DNA from: Clavelina lepadiformis
Taxonomy: Eukaryota; Chordata; Ascidiacea; Aplousobranchia; Clavelinidae
Assembly (NCBI RefSeq): GCF_947623445.1
Contig: NC_135241.1
Coordinates: 8,248,501-8,312,500, forward strand
DNA: 64,000 nt
Reading direction: 5' to 3'
A model generated the notes under the pieces. The model was not told the origin of the DNA. It saw only the letters and a program-made list of their open reading frames with translations, and did no database searches. Positions 12,215 through 24,100 of the stretch are shown in pieces. The position numbers and the translations under genes were made by a program. Every line of letters begins with the position of its first letter. The stretch's first letter is position 1.

Positions 12215-14301
12215 TCAAGATAAAATGATATTAATATCATCGTGAAGTTCCTTTTGAAAAGTAACCTTTAGATAAGCAAGTTTGTTCATCACTTCATCAC
12301 ATTGATCTTGGATAACCTTGATATTTAACAAGGAGATATCTTTTCGCCAATTGTTTATTACTGAATGTGCATCTCTTCCAAACGTCAGAAAAGGGCCAGA
12401 AGAAGTTTTCTATGCATAAAACACACAAATAACGTATGTCAACGGTATGTAAATTTATCCAAGCATTCACAAAAACTGCAAAATGTGTTGGTCATCAAAT
12501 CAAACTTCTGTAACAATCGCATTCCTTTGCTTGCAAATAAGACTTATATGGTATGTGATACTTCGGAACATATACAGTATACGGTATTTCAAAAAGTTTA
12601 TAGTATCAGAGTATTTATCCTTCTTATGGAATATTTATCGAAGATTTACAGGCAAAACAAAAAAGACACGATCCAGACACACCCATTGACGTCAGGCTAA
12701 AGGGATGATAACTTGGTAATTACAACTGATATAGGCTACTAGTGACAAATGAAAAAGTTTTCATGTTTATGCGAAAATAGCTGCATTGTGGGATGCAGGT
12801 GACATAAAAATAAAATAAAATGGTTATCGACTTTTTATCTATAAAATATACCATAGGTCTAGTGATAATAATAAAGCTACTGGGTATAGTTGAACAAAAC
12901 TTATAACAAAACCAAACAAGCAATGCGATGAAACGCCTACGTCTAACTAATCACGTTTTAGTTTATTTTACCTGTGTAACAGAAAAATTTAACCAAGATT
13001 GGACAGACTGTGGAAGTGGCTCACCAATGAAATCATACATTTTCTCTGCTGTTGCAAATGGTTCCTCAGCCATCTTTTCAAAGAAAATAGGCAAATAGGA
13101 AGTGCGGCGGCGAGATTTTGCTGAAAAGTTACGCATAAAATAGTCATACTGTCTTCTTTGCTGTATGTGGCATGTTTAGAGGTTGGGTGTTATTTTTCAA
13201 GACATAACATATACACAATAGTATCGAAGAGAACCCGAAAACTAGTTGCATACCTTTCCAGAAGTGGTTGACGAAATTTATGTTGTTTAGCATTTGTTGA
13301 CAAAGACGTCTAGCAGATTGGTCTATATTTTCCAAAGTAGTTTCGTCTTCCTTAAGCTGCAATGCAATTCAGTTTTAAGTCAGTTGAATATAAGTCAAAT
13401 AACATTAGTAAACAAAGAAAATTTTATGCTAAATTTAAAAAAATGAATCAGAGGTTCAATGGAACTAAAACTATAACTACAGTACCTCCATTTATTTTCT
13501 ATCAGAGAAGAAAGGAAAAATTACATGTAATTTTGAAGCGATAATGGCTCTTGGGTCTCGAAAAAGGTGGATTACTTTCAATTCAACATCTTGCTTTTTC
13601 TCGAAGTTGTCAAGAATTGCCTCCAAAGTGTACAAGTCGCATATGCGCAAAACTTTATAAACAACCAACGAAGAACGAGAACAAATGTTTGATAGTATTG
13701 TTGTGTTAAGAGGTGTTTCGCAGCCGCCTCTTTTGTAGCACTTGACTGGAGTTTTAGATATAGAATTGTAATTCTGTAACAGATTTGCGTGTCTTTCATA
13801 AAAGCATATATTATTTTTGGAACAGTTTGACCAGAAGTCAGTGTGACCTGTTACTTCAAAAGCAGTTCTATAAACTGATGGAATGACTTTGAAATTGCAT
13901 TTAAAAAGTTCGTTTAACGCGTCAACTCGTTCCACTTGCAGGACATCGCATTGCCTTGTGAAGGGAAATAAAGGCTCAAAAAGGTAGAAAGCAGCGGGAT
14001 TGTTATTAAACATTTCTCCAAGAAAGGACGATCCAGATCGCTTGTAAGCCAAAAGCAGAACTAGCTTTCTCTTCACAGTTGGCTGAGCTGCCTCAGGAAA
14101 ACTGACTGTAAACGGGTGCACAGTAGATGATGTTTCAAAAGGAATTTGTGTCCTGTTCAAAGAATTACTGAATGAAGACCGGGCAATGATTCGTTCTGTT
14201 CCTCGATGTTTGTAGAAAAGAAAAAGGACTAATCCAATAAGTATTTGAACGAAAAGGATCGTCCATATGAAGCATATCTTTTTAAAATATCTTCTGAACA
14301 T
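12215..14301 (-). CDS. Carbohydrate 6-O-sulfotransferase (CHST1/CHST3 family), 4 exons
   Basis: A Golgi type II membrane enzyme that moves sulfate from PAPS to the 6-hydroxyl of a sugar in glycans such as keratan or chondroitin sulfate. Exons in gene order: 14301-13525, 13356-13254, 13120-12972, 12409-12215. Phases close and give 407 aa (human CHST1 411). A short basic N-terminus is followed by one membrane helix at about residues 10-29. The 5'-phosphosulfate loop is KRSGSSF (87-93) and the 3'-phosphate loop is FRDPRA (247-252). The last exon carries the conserved NNWRKD block and the C-terminus. The frame is open four codons further up, to a TTG; the ATG at 14301 is preferred. Family members CHST1-7 share this fold, so the acceptor sugar cannot be told from sequence. 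Vertebrate relatives usually have the coding region in one or few exons, so four coding exons is worth noting. Confidence 0.87.
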
Positions 14302-14580
14302 CAGTACGACCAATACCGTGTAGGCTATTAACTTTTATAAATGACACAAATATCAGTAACTTAAAAGTTTTTACTAAGCTTAGGCTGAATCCAAAATAGG
14401 CAAAATAAATTTATTTGACAGAGACTGCAAGAAATGGAAGACAAATGTTAACTGTCGAATTGATATCTCATTCTTTCGATTGTAAGCCGCAGCTTATTAA
14501 AGTTTTTTGTCATCTTTTTTCCAGTTTACATTTAAGGGCAGCTTACCTTTCTTTATCATACCAAAATTGTCATAAAAATT

Positions 14581-14614
14581 CTAGACTCTAGACTCTAGAC
14601 TCTAGACTCTAGAG
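14581..14614. repeat. 7-bp tandem repeat (CTAGACT)n
   Basis: Between four and five direct copies of CTAGACT. It abuts the left end of the hAT MITE at 14615, and the last copy forms part of that element's target-site duplication. Confidence 0.85.
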
Positions 14615-15233
14615 CATCGTTTCTTAATGAGGGGTCCTGGCGAAATTTTGGTGGGGCATGGGAAAATCTTGGTGAAGTGTGTCAATTCAAATTTAACGAA
14701 GAAATATGTAATGACCTTTTACAATTTTCTCTTTGAACATGATGGAGAACGCCTCTGCATACCTGTTCAATAGGAGGAAGGTCATTCCCTCACCCTCATG
14801 AACCCAATTAAATGCCTTCATGCATGATCCCAATTTTTGGGGGCCATGTAGGCTTTTTTGCATCTTTATTCCTTTTTGTTCACCGCATTCCCTTGCTTGT
14901 GACCACTTATCGGTCATATTATAACTGACGTACAATAAGCGGGTATACGGCGTTTAAAAATTTTACATCATATAAATAGTTAACTTTTGGACGTATAAAT
15001 GTGAGATTTACATTTCATTTCGAGGCATTGTAAAGACGTTATTGAGGCATAAAAACCCAAAATTTTTGCACTTCGTGCATTTTGGGCCACGTGTTCAACT
15101 GCTGGAATTTTAACTTCAGCTTTTAGAAACGTTTGCCCTTACCTTGCCTAAACGCAGTCCTAAATACGCCACTTATGGTCAGGCGTCCAAGTTACTTGAA
15201 AGAGGCCTGGGACAAAAAGGTTAAGAAACACTG
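14615..15233. mobile_element. Non-autonomous hAT element, 619 bp
   Basis: The ends are inverted: CATCGTTTCTTAA on the left and, reversed, CAGTGTTTCTTAA on the right. Flanks are CTCTAGAG (14607-14614) and CTCTAGAT (15234-15241), a 7-of-8 match to an 8-bp target-site duplication. No intact transposase is present; an open stretch on the minus strand at 14693-14935 has no recognised similarity. Confidence 0.75.
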
Positions 15234-15988
15234 CTCTAGATAGTATTTTGTAGGGGTTTATAGTTTATACTAATACCTTTGTTCCAGTAACACTTACAGT
15301 ATAATTACGTGCGGTTTACAATCAAGTAAATGCGGTAATCATATGGCTGTTTTGATAAAGACTTAGCCTATATTATTACCTGGTAATATTGTAGGCCTAT
15401 CTATCAGCATCTTTGAAAACTTTACCATTATCACCGCGCGTGCTTTTTTGCGTTTTGCGGTGATCTGTGTAAAACCGAACATCTGCATAACCTTGAAGCA
15501 CTGTTTGTATGTTGCCTCTGCTTATGTCTTTGACCACCATCTGAATAACAGAGTACATATAAGCAAAGTCCCTGCGAACATAAAACTTTATTGCTGTGAT
15601 AGTGTGGCAACTTTCGTATTTTAGCACTTTTCACTGCAACGTCGTAAGTTGATATATTTCTTTTGACAACTTTGCAAAATTGCTCAAAACTGCACAATCA
15701 AAACTGAGGCCTTTCAAGGTGTCACAATCCTACTAAAATGTGTTTCATTCAGAGTTGTTTTAACTGTTCAATAGGTAGACCATAGCGTTGCAACAAAATG
15801 TGCCTCAGGCAGTGTGACATTTACGGTTCAAACAACTTGCGATCAACGTTTCTTGACTTTATCCTTTAGCCAGCTAATAGAATCTATCTATAGATTCTAT
15901 TTTCTATCTATCTATCCCACTATAGAATATATCTGTATTGGGCCCATTTTTTTCTATATATAAAAACACTTATACTTTATACTTATAC

Positions 15989-16045
15989 GACTTTAACTCG
16001 GCGATGATTACTCATTGTTCAAGTCCCAGTTACCGAGCTAGCTTT
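15989..16045 (+). repeat. SINE-like repeat block, copy 2
   Basis: Matches the block at about 11935-11995: GACTTTAACTCGGCGATG, then TTGTTCAAGTCCCAG and TTACCGAGCT. The GTTCAAGTCC core looks like a polymerase III B box. Two copies in one window suggest a dispersed short element. Confidence 0.3.
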
Positions 16046-16435
16046 CACAACCCGCTTTAATGACCATTCTGGTCCCGAATTTTTTCATGTAAAATTCTCC
16101 ACTATAGCCAGTCTTCAAATATTATGAGTATGTTTTTCAAGTTTTTCGTCATCTTTTTGTGTCAATTACGCAACTTGACAGTGGAAATTGTGCCACGTGT
16201 AGGCTATTCTCAATTCATCTAGGCCTACTGATGTTCAGTTTTATATTGCTGTTTAATATTAGTGAAATAAACAACAAACTCGATGCTTTTTTGTCCTTTT
16301 GTGCAGTAGCCGTATCAATCTCGGTGTTGTTAAACTGTACTGTAAGAGTTTCGGTTATTATGACCAAAATGATCTGGTCCCAAGGTGGTCCCTTCCCTGC
16401 ATAAGATCACATGCATCAATGTTACACAATGTCAT

Positions 16436-16960
16436 ACGCCAACGGCGCATAGGCCTACATTACGGCAACTGCGTCTGAATATTTTCGTTTTTACATTAAA
16501 CAATCCATTACTAATAACAACGGATAAGTTTCCAAATGGATAGTACTATGTAGTACTGTATTGCGTGAATTCCCTTACGCGCTACATTACAGTGACCACA
16601 TCTGCGACATTCACATGACAGAGGCGCAAAGGATTTGACACGTTGTGGCAACTGCGTTTGAATACGTTTAATTCTTTATTAAATGTTTAATTACTGATAA
16701 CTGATAACACCGCGGTAAAAGTTACAAAAGAACAATATTTTAGTGTTACGCCAATTACCTTACAAACCTGAGTTCTGAAACCTCACACACCAGCACAAAG
16801 GCGTAGGTCTAAGTTTTTGGCGCTTTGTGGAAATTGCGTATGAATATTTCTACGTTATTAGATAAATAAGTCCTGATAAAACTTCCTCGACAAAAGACCC
16901 GAAAACATGAGTTCCATCATTTGTCGCCATTTCCAGAAAGCTTCTGCGACATTTCCGTTG
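16436..16960. repeat. Three diverged tandem copies of a ~180-bp unit
   Basis: Starts near 16436, 16617 and 16796. Each copy has an AGGCG(C/T)A-type start, then a GGCAACTGCGT(C/T)TGAATA-like core (GGAAATTGCGTATGAATA in the third) and a TTAAT/TTACT...GATAA segment. Copies are strongly diverged, so borders are approximate. Function is unknown. Confidence 0.5.
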
Positions 16961-18162
16961 TGAAAATCCATTTCTTTTTGCGTTGAGGGCTCCATCGTTT
17001 CTGACGCCATGTAATATAATGTATTGTTCACTAAAATCGACAGGTAACATAAGGTAAGAACGAGCAGAGAGTTAACTAAACCGCACTCTAGAACTGCTTA
17101 TGTAGAATGACCTTGTCGGTCGGTCTCACACTAAGAGTTGGCTTGCGCTATGTGCGCTGGAGCATTGAATTAATTACGTCAAATAATTGTCCATTGACAG
17201 TACATCGTTATTTGTAATATTTTGTGTCCTCAAAAATTCAAAAACTATTTTGTGGGTTTGGTGGCCATGCTAACCTCCTATTTTGTAGCACTATTGTATG
17301 ATTGCCATCTTGCAAGTTTTAAGTCTGTGGTGTACAGCGCCACCATTGTTTTGTAATTAATTACGTAACTGCAATCAGTGTCGAATTTGTGGTATGCCCA
17401 TTTTCGCAGGTTTCGTGCTTGCTGATTACCCGAGTCTATTTATAACCGTGTGTAAGTGGCGGTAATAGAAAATGGTTTACCCTCTTGTGGTGCTGGGGAA
17501 CAGCCCCTTTTAATCGGAGTTATAAGGAATACAGAGGCGGCTTCTCACATATCAACCCTCTTAGATTAGATACGCCACAAGCCCTTGGGCTTTGCCACAT
17601 TTTTCCTGGTCGAAAATATTTATTCGTAATCATGTATTATAATGTGCCATAAATCCAGCGGCTAGCATGGTAACTTTTCCTCCACACAGTTAACGGCGAA
17701 ACATAAACAACACAATATAATAAGCAGCCTGTCAGTTACCGAGCAGCAAACTATAGCACTTGCAGGGTGCTATTGGAAAACAGCAGGTTGCTATTTAACA
17801 ATAGCGCTCGCTCTTATGGTTACGACCCCGCCTTCAAAATTATCATGGTTAATTACCAAACAAGTGACATAATACGATAGCAATCACCAGTTTTAGTGGA
17901 TGACACTATGATGGTACAGTAGCCTACTGTACCTGGTGTACGATGCGTAACACTTGTCAGTGAGTTGTCACTTGAACTTGCTTATAATGTTATGTGACTC
18001 TCTTGCGTAGGTTTTTCTGGTCTGATGGAACAACCTTGATTTAGTGTCATCCGCCTATGATCAGCCATTGTATAACTATAACATAACCTAACGTAACAGC
18101 TGCCAGGCTGTCGAACGGTTTGGGAATTGTTGATTAAGCCCAGTAAATGCTGATTTTCAGTA

Positions 18163-21100
18163 ATGCATGATGCTTATGAAGCTGTACCCATTCTGGAACG
18201 CTTGCCCCTTGTTATAGAATGCATTGCTTGTTGGGGTAAGTGATTTGGCTGTAGTATACAAGTGCACTTAACCACACGATGCCTTTGTATACTAGACCAA
18301 TTTGTGACGTCATCTTGTTGTGTACTAAACCCAGTGATTTTAACTGCAAACAGATTTGTGTCTTTTTTTTTCAGTTGTCACCGCGTAAAGTGTGGCTCCT
18401 GCACGCACAAATTCATAAACGTGCACGTCAAAATTGTTCATCTTCACACAAATTTATAATAAATAAACAAACAAAAACTGGTTGTTTGAGCGTGAATTTA
18501 TAATAAATGAACATAGAATTACGACTTGGTTGCATGCCATCACGGTAAAATTTGCGTCTTTGCACTGACAATTTTGCGTCAAACTTTCCATTCCAGCCAC
18601 TATCAACAGATAGTAAACGGTAAAGACAATTTGACTGCACTTGCATTTATTGTATGTGTTTCTTATGACATTTTGTGACACCTCGCCAGGTAGGCTAAAG
18701 AAGATATTTATGCCAGTGGTGTAGCGATATTTGCTCCTTCGCCATGCTAGAGATCTCCGACGTATCATACAAACGCATTTACACACGCATTAAGTTATTA
18801 AATGATGACACTAATAAACACCATTTTTTATTCACGTAAAGTTTTCCTAAATGAGCTAGTTGGCTCTGAGTCGCAGGAGCCAGAGCACAGAGACGAAAGA
18901 GTCGCATACAGCTCCAGAACCGCATGTTGCTGACCTATGCATTGTAGTTACAGCACAATAAAACACATGCCCACGATCAATTAACAAACAGAAATAAGTG
19001 GCAAAACCCGAGGGCTTAAAAGTTGCAAGATAGCAGATTGTGCTATAAGGTTATAAGTTAGCATGGGCCCAAACCCACAAAACAGTTCGTAAGTTTAACA
19101 AATATACACAAAATATTAAAAACAACAACAAAAGTACAGGGAAATGTAAGAGCTCTTTAAAATTAAAAACAATAATATTAACAACTGAAATAAAATATAC
19201 AAAATAACATAATTTGATTACAGTAGCAATGAACATCTTTAAATGCACAAGAAACGGGTGACTAAATAAAACTATGCAAAAGAAACTCCATCCGTTTCTG
19301 TGGCCTAATGGTTTTGTTTTGCAGTATTTTTTAATCACCATTTGAACGTTTATGCAGGTGAGAATCCAAAAGTTATTATTTCTAACACCAACTCTGTGGT
19401 ACACAAGAATAATAAGAACTCAACTATAAACTTGCTGGTTGGGACAAAGCAAGGCCATCTGCTTGTCTACAAGGTTAGCATGATTTAACTTATTGACCTT
19501 TTGTCATTGCACGCAATTGTTCATTCCAATGTTCTTTCCAGTGTTCATCAGTTAAGGCCAGTTACTGAGTTTAAATTTTCTTATTAAATTTTTGCAAACG
19601 TATGAATAAATTTTAAATTTTATTTCATTTTACTCGAATTTGGTGCTATGCACAAAAATATAGTAATATGCATAGTTTCCGAACTTCTGTTTTATACAAT
19701 TTTAGCTAGAGGGTGGAAGTGGACATGCAGAAGTCACTCTTGAAAAATCTAACAAGTCCTTTTCGAAAAAACCTCTGCAACAGCTCTATGTGTCACCCGA
19801 ATATAAAATCGTCATTAGTTTATCAGATGGGATTGTTTCTGTACATGACTTGACTACATATCAGCTAATCACATGCGTTCAGAAAAGCAAAGGAGCCAGT
19901 TTTTTCTCAGCTGACTTGGAGGTAGGTACATGTATTTACGTTTATGTTTTTTTTAATGGAGTGTACGTAAACGGCCATAAACCCTATTGTAGTTGTACTG
20001 TTACATACTATACTACAATAACTACAACAATCTTAGTAACAGTACTGTTAATTTCTTTAAATTTTGAAATTATTTTTAAAAGTTAAAGTAATTTCATTTC
20101 TCTATTTGTTTTATATGTATAACAATGTTATGATAGTTGTGTCGTTGTATAAATTGAAGGTAGAACTGTAGTATGAAAGTTTGTGTAGTCCGCATTAATT
20201 TTGTTTTTCAATTCTTACCAAATTGTGGCTTATTTTTTTTCACTGATCAAGCACCTGTATGATCTCTTTAAATCTTGTCTTGCTGAACTAACCAAGTATA
20301 ATATGAATATAGTATGGTTGCCACCAGGCATAATAATCATCAAATACAAGTATAAATTAGTTTTTATATTGTTGACAAACAATGTAAGAAGTTTCCTAAA
20401 ACATGTGATGCACTCACCTATCAGAACTTTTTTGGTATTTCACCAAAGTAAAATTGTCCATTTAAAACTTATTCTTCTAAATTAAAATTAAAATCAGCTA
20501 GAATTTGGGTAATAACAGGTCTTGTGACCTACTTTCCATGAAATAATACAATAACTTCTACCAACTAAACATTGCTGCAGTTGAGTTCTGGGGCAGGACT
20601 ACAACTTTCTTCTCGCTCACTAAGTTAAGAATGAGAAAAAAAGCACATTAGCGAGCTAAATTGCGAGCAAATTCCATTTGCGATTACAAGAAAATCTCTA
20701 AGGATCTAATCAAATCTAAGGAGAAAGTAAGATGAGCGAGCAAAATTGTCACCTATGTAATGGTAACCACTAAGGCTAGAAGTAAGTAAAATGGATGCAT
20801 CAGTAAGTTCTGTAGAAGATATAATCGGCAGCTAACATTCGTTTTCAACTGAGGTCACTGCAGCTTTGAAACAGCAAGCATGGTAATTGTGTTCACAAAG
20901 TTAGTAGGCTTGGGCTATTAGTTATTGTTGTACTAATGCTTCAATTTGTAGTTATACAAATCTTCTTATAGGTAATCCTGTTCAATATGTTGCACAATAT
21001 TGCGAATTCTAATTGTAATTCTAAGTTGTAATCTGTAAAGTTATAAATCACTGCCAAACATAGGAGTCATTGCCCAAAAAACTCAGGCAGTGCGAAACTG

Positions 21101-24100
21101 AAAATTTTTAGACAGTCCAAGGACAAAGATTATAATACCGTACCAAGGCATGATTTAGTCAAAATTCTAGTCAGTGCAAGGTTTTTCCTGCACTATTGGC
21201 AACGGCACCTATACCCAACATTAATATCTGGCAGGATAACTGGTCCAAAAAAAAATTGGTAGAGCGTGCCAAACACTATGCCCAACATCAGTGTTTACAT
21301 GAAATTAAATGTCCTTTAAATTTAATGTAGCTACACATATGTTTCTGCTTCATAAAAAAATTTCATATTTTGTAATTTGCTATGTTTTTTTGAATGTAAG
21401 CCGTTACTTCAATTCAGGGTTCAGCTTGAGTTTGTTCAATACAGCACATAAACAAGGGTGGCTTTTAGATTATGTTGTTTCTAACATCCTATCAAATAGC
21501 CTAAACCTAAGGAAAAAAATGTTAAAACTTTATGAAAACCCTCTTTATATGAATTTACTTGCAATCGGTTCTAGCCCTACTAACTTTTATGTTCGTGCTT
21601 ACAATTGAATGCATTGCCTAATTTGGTTAAATACAAGTTGGGAAAAGTCTCGTTTTAACTAGTAGTTGTCGGTGTGGCTTATATTTACTGTTTTACAGTA
21701 TTTTTTAAAATTTTGTGTGGTTTATACTACAAGAAATTTAAAAATTGATTTGCATATTTAGTTTAAAAATTTTAATGAGGTCTGAACCAAAAAGGTGGAC
21801 CATTAATGATGCATAGTCTGCTCTGGTTGTATGTGATTAGATAGGGTTGTTGTTACTGATGCAATTTTTATGCAGAGTGCCATGTACGTACTCAAACAAT
21901 GCAACTACATTTCCCCTGAAAAGGGATTTGTTTTTGTGCTCCGCATAAGTTTTGAAGTTTACAAAGAAAGACACCATATGGAAATGTGGTGTTTTCATTT
22001 AACTGTTGATGTCTTAAAGTGAGGGACAAGTCCAAAAACAAATTAGCCTTAAATGAAATACTGTAGTAGTTATCAGTAAATATACTGGTAAAAAGATTTG
22101 TACTAATATGTTGTAGTTAAAGCAGTTATTGCCATAAATAAGTGGAAAAAATGTTAATTCATTACCTAATTATGACATAGATGGCAGTTCTTATTACGTC
22201 TCAATAATAGAGACAATAGGGATGCCTCAGGTATTCGGATCAAATATGAATAGAACGTTTCATGTGGCCGACAAGTAAATTGTAATAGGTATAATTAAAG
22301 CATATACTTAAGTGTATAAAAAGAACAATTTGCCTTCAATAAGTCTAAACTAGCTTACCGTTGGTATATTTCTACCGATTAATGTAGATGTTAACCTGCA
22401 GTACAGTACAGTCTTGGCTGCTGGCTCTAGCCTAATCCGGTATCTGTAACTTGTGTAAAAACAAAGAATGCTTTACCAGTTAATGTACTGTCATCTGTAA
22501 CAACCCTATGCTGAAATAAATGTTATCTGCTACAGTGTTACTAACTACCTACCTATAAAAATGCATTCCATCCACTACGCGTTAGCTAGCTTATCACTTC
22601 TACCATGCCTAATGACAACTAATTGATTTAAGGCCAACTTGTTTTTGAACTTACCCCTCAGTTTAAGAAAACTAATTTGTTTCTGATTTGATCAAGTTTT
22701 GTCATATGTATTTTACAGGAACAGATTTCATCGATGGGCGATGTTGCACATGCCTTGAAGTTGTGTGTTAGTGTGAAGAGAAAGCTTCAGTTTTATTTCT
22801 GGAAGAAGCGTGATTTTGTGGAGTTGCATGTCAGAAAAATTTCCTTATTCTTGGTGCATACTATATGGTTTCTCAATCTATCATGTTTGTATTATATTAT
22901 TGTTTTAGAATGATATCTGTCTGGCTGAACTACCCAGAACCATTGCATGGTGCAAAGATTCCTTGTGCATTGGCTTCAAAAGAGAATATTATCTGGTGAA
23001 ACTTGATGGCGATGAAGACCTCAAAGAACTCTATCCAACTGGTATGATTTATTTATTTAACTACCAATATGTCTTGGTTCATGTTTACTTCAATTAAAAT
23101 TTGCCCCTTTTTATGACTCAGTATTACTGATAAGTGCAAACAATACCTTAAAGTGGGGGGCAAGTCCAAAAACAAGTTAATCTTATATGAAAGAACACTA
23201 TTAACTGAACATTCTGGAAAAATATTTTTGAAAAATAACTTGTGGTTATGTAGTTATTAGAAAAAGAAAAACACAAAAAGTTTCAGTTTTTGGCCTTAAT
23301 TGTGATGTAGATCAAGGCTCTTGTTATGTCATACGTTAGTCAACTGAAGTCAGAAGTGTAGGTCGTAAGAGTTTAGCCTATGTCCAATTAGGCGTCATGT
23401 GAAGAAATTAGCAACGTGAAGCATTGTACTTGAATAAATTACGATTGTTTTAAACAAAAAAAATCCGGAAGCCAAATCATTTGCGTCCGTGAAGTTACGG
23501 TATTCTTTGGACCTCATAGGCTTCTTGTCAAACCGGTACCATACTGGTTGACGTGATTGGACTATAGGCCTTCGTCTATCAAGCTACTGGCAGTTAGAGC
23601 AATCTATACAGCTGTGACAAGTCATACGTGAAAATGTGAAATACAGTAGGTACTGCTTAATTTATGAAATTAAAAATGTCTTATTACCTATGGCATCACA
23701 AGAACCTTAATCTACGTCACAACTATGGCAAAAATTACGATTTTTTGGGGGTTATAATTACCTAACCAAGAATTATTTTTCAAAACTATTTTACCAGGAT
23801 ATTCAGTGAGTAGTGTTCATTCATATAAAATCGACTTGTCCCTCACTTTATTAAGAAGAGTTATAAAAAATAATTGGTACAACTAATATATATGCAGATG
23901 ACAGTATATAATGTTAGGACTAGTAGTGTTTCATGTTCAGGATAGGATTTTAATTGGTATCCTAGTACCATGGCATCAAAAATTGACCAGAATGGTTGCC
24001 CACTGGGCACCCATTGTTTCTTTAATGATTGCTAATGTGAATGAGCTTGCTCATGTGACAGATGTCTGGGTAATGCCCTTGTTTAAGGCTTGATGGGTGC

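Larger units (their letters stand above)
14302..18162. other. Divergent intergenic region between sulfotransferase and VPS39
   Basis: Promoters of both genes must lie here, since they point away from each other. No conserved coding frame was seen. It contains a 7-bp tandem repeat, a hAT MITE (14615-15233), a SINE-like block near 15989, a short palindrome near 15881-15902 and three diverged copies of a roughly 180-bp unit (16436-16960). Confidence 0.5.

Noticed and set aside
15881..15925. CTAT-rich palindrome as a regulatory site
   Set aside because: Looks like a short microsatellite with a chance inverted repeat.
19051..19404. 117-codon minus-strand open stretch
   Set aside because: Overlaps VPS39 exon 2 on the other strand; hydrophobic, AT-driven translation without family features.
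21309..21608. 99-codon open stretch in VPS39 intron 3
   Set aside because: Low-complexity AT-rich translation within an intron, no matching family.
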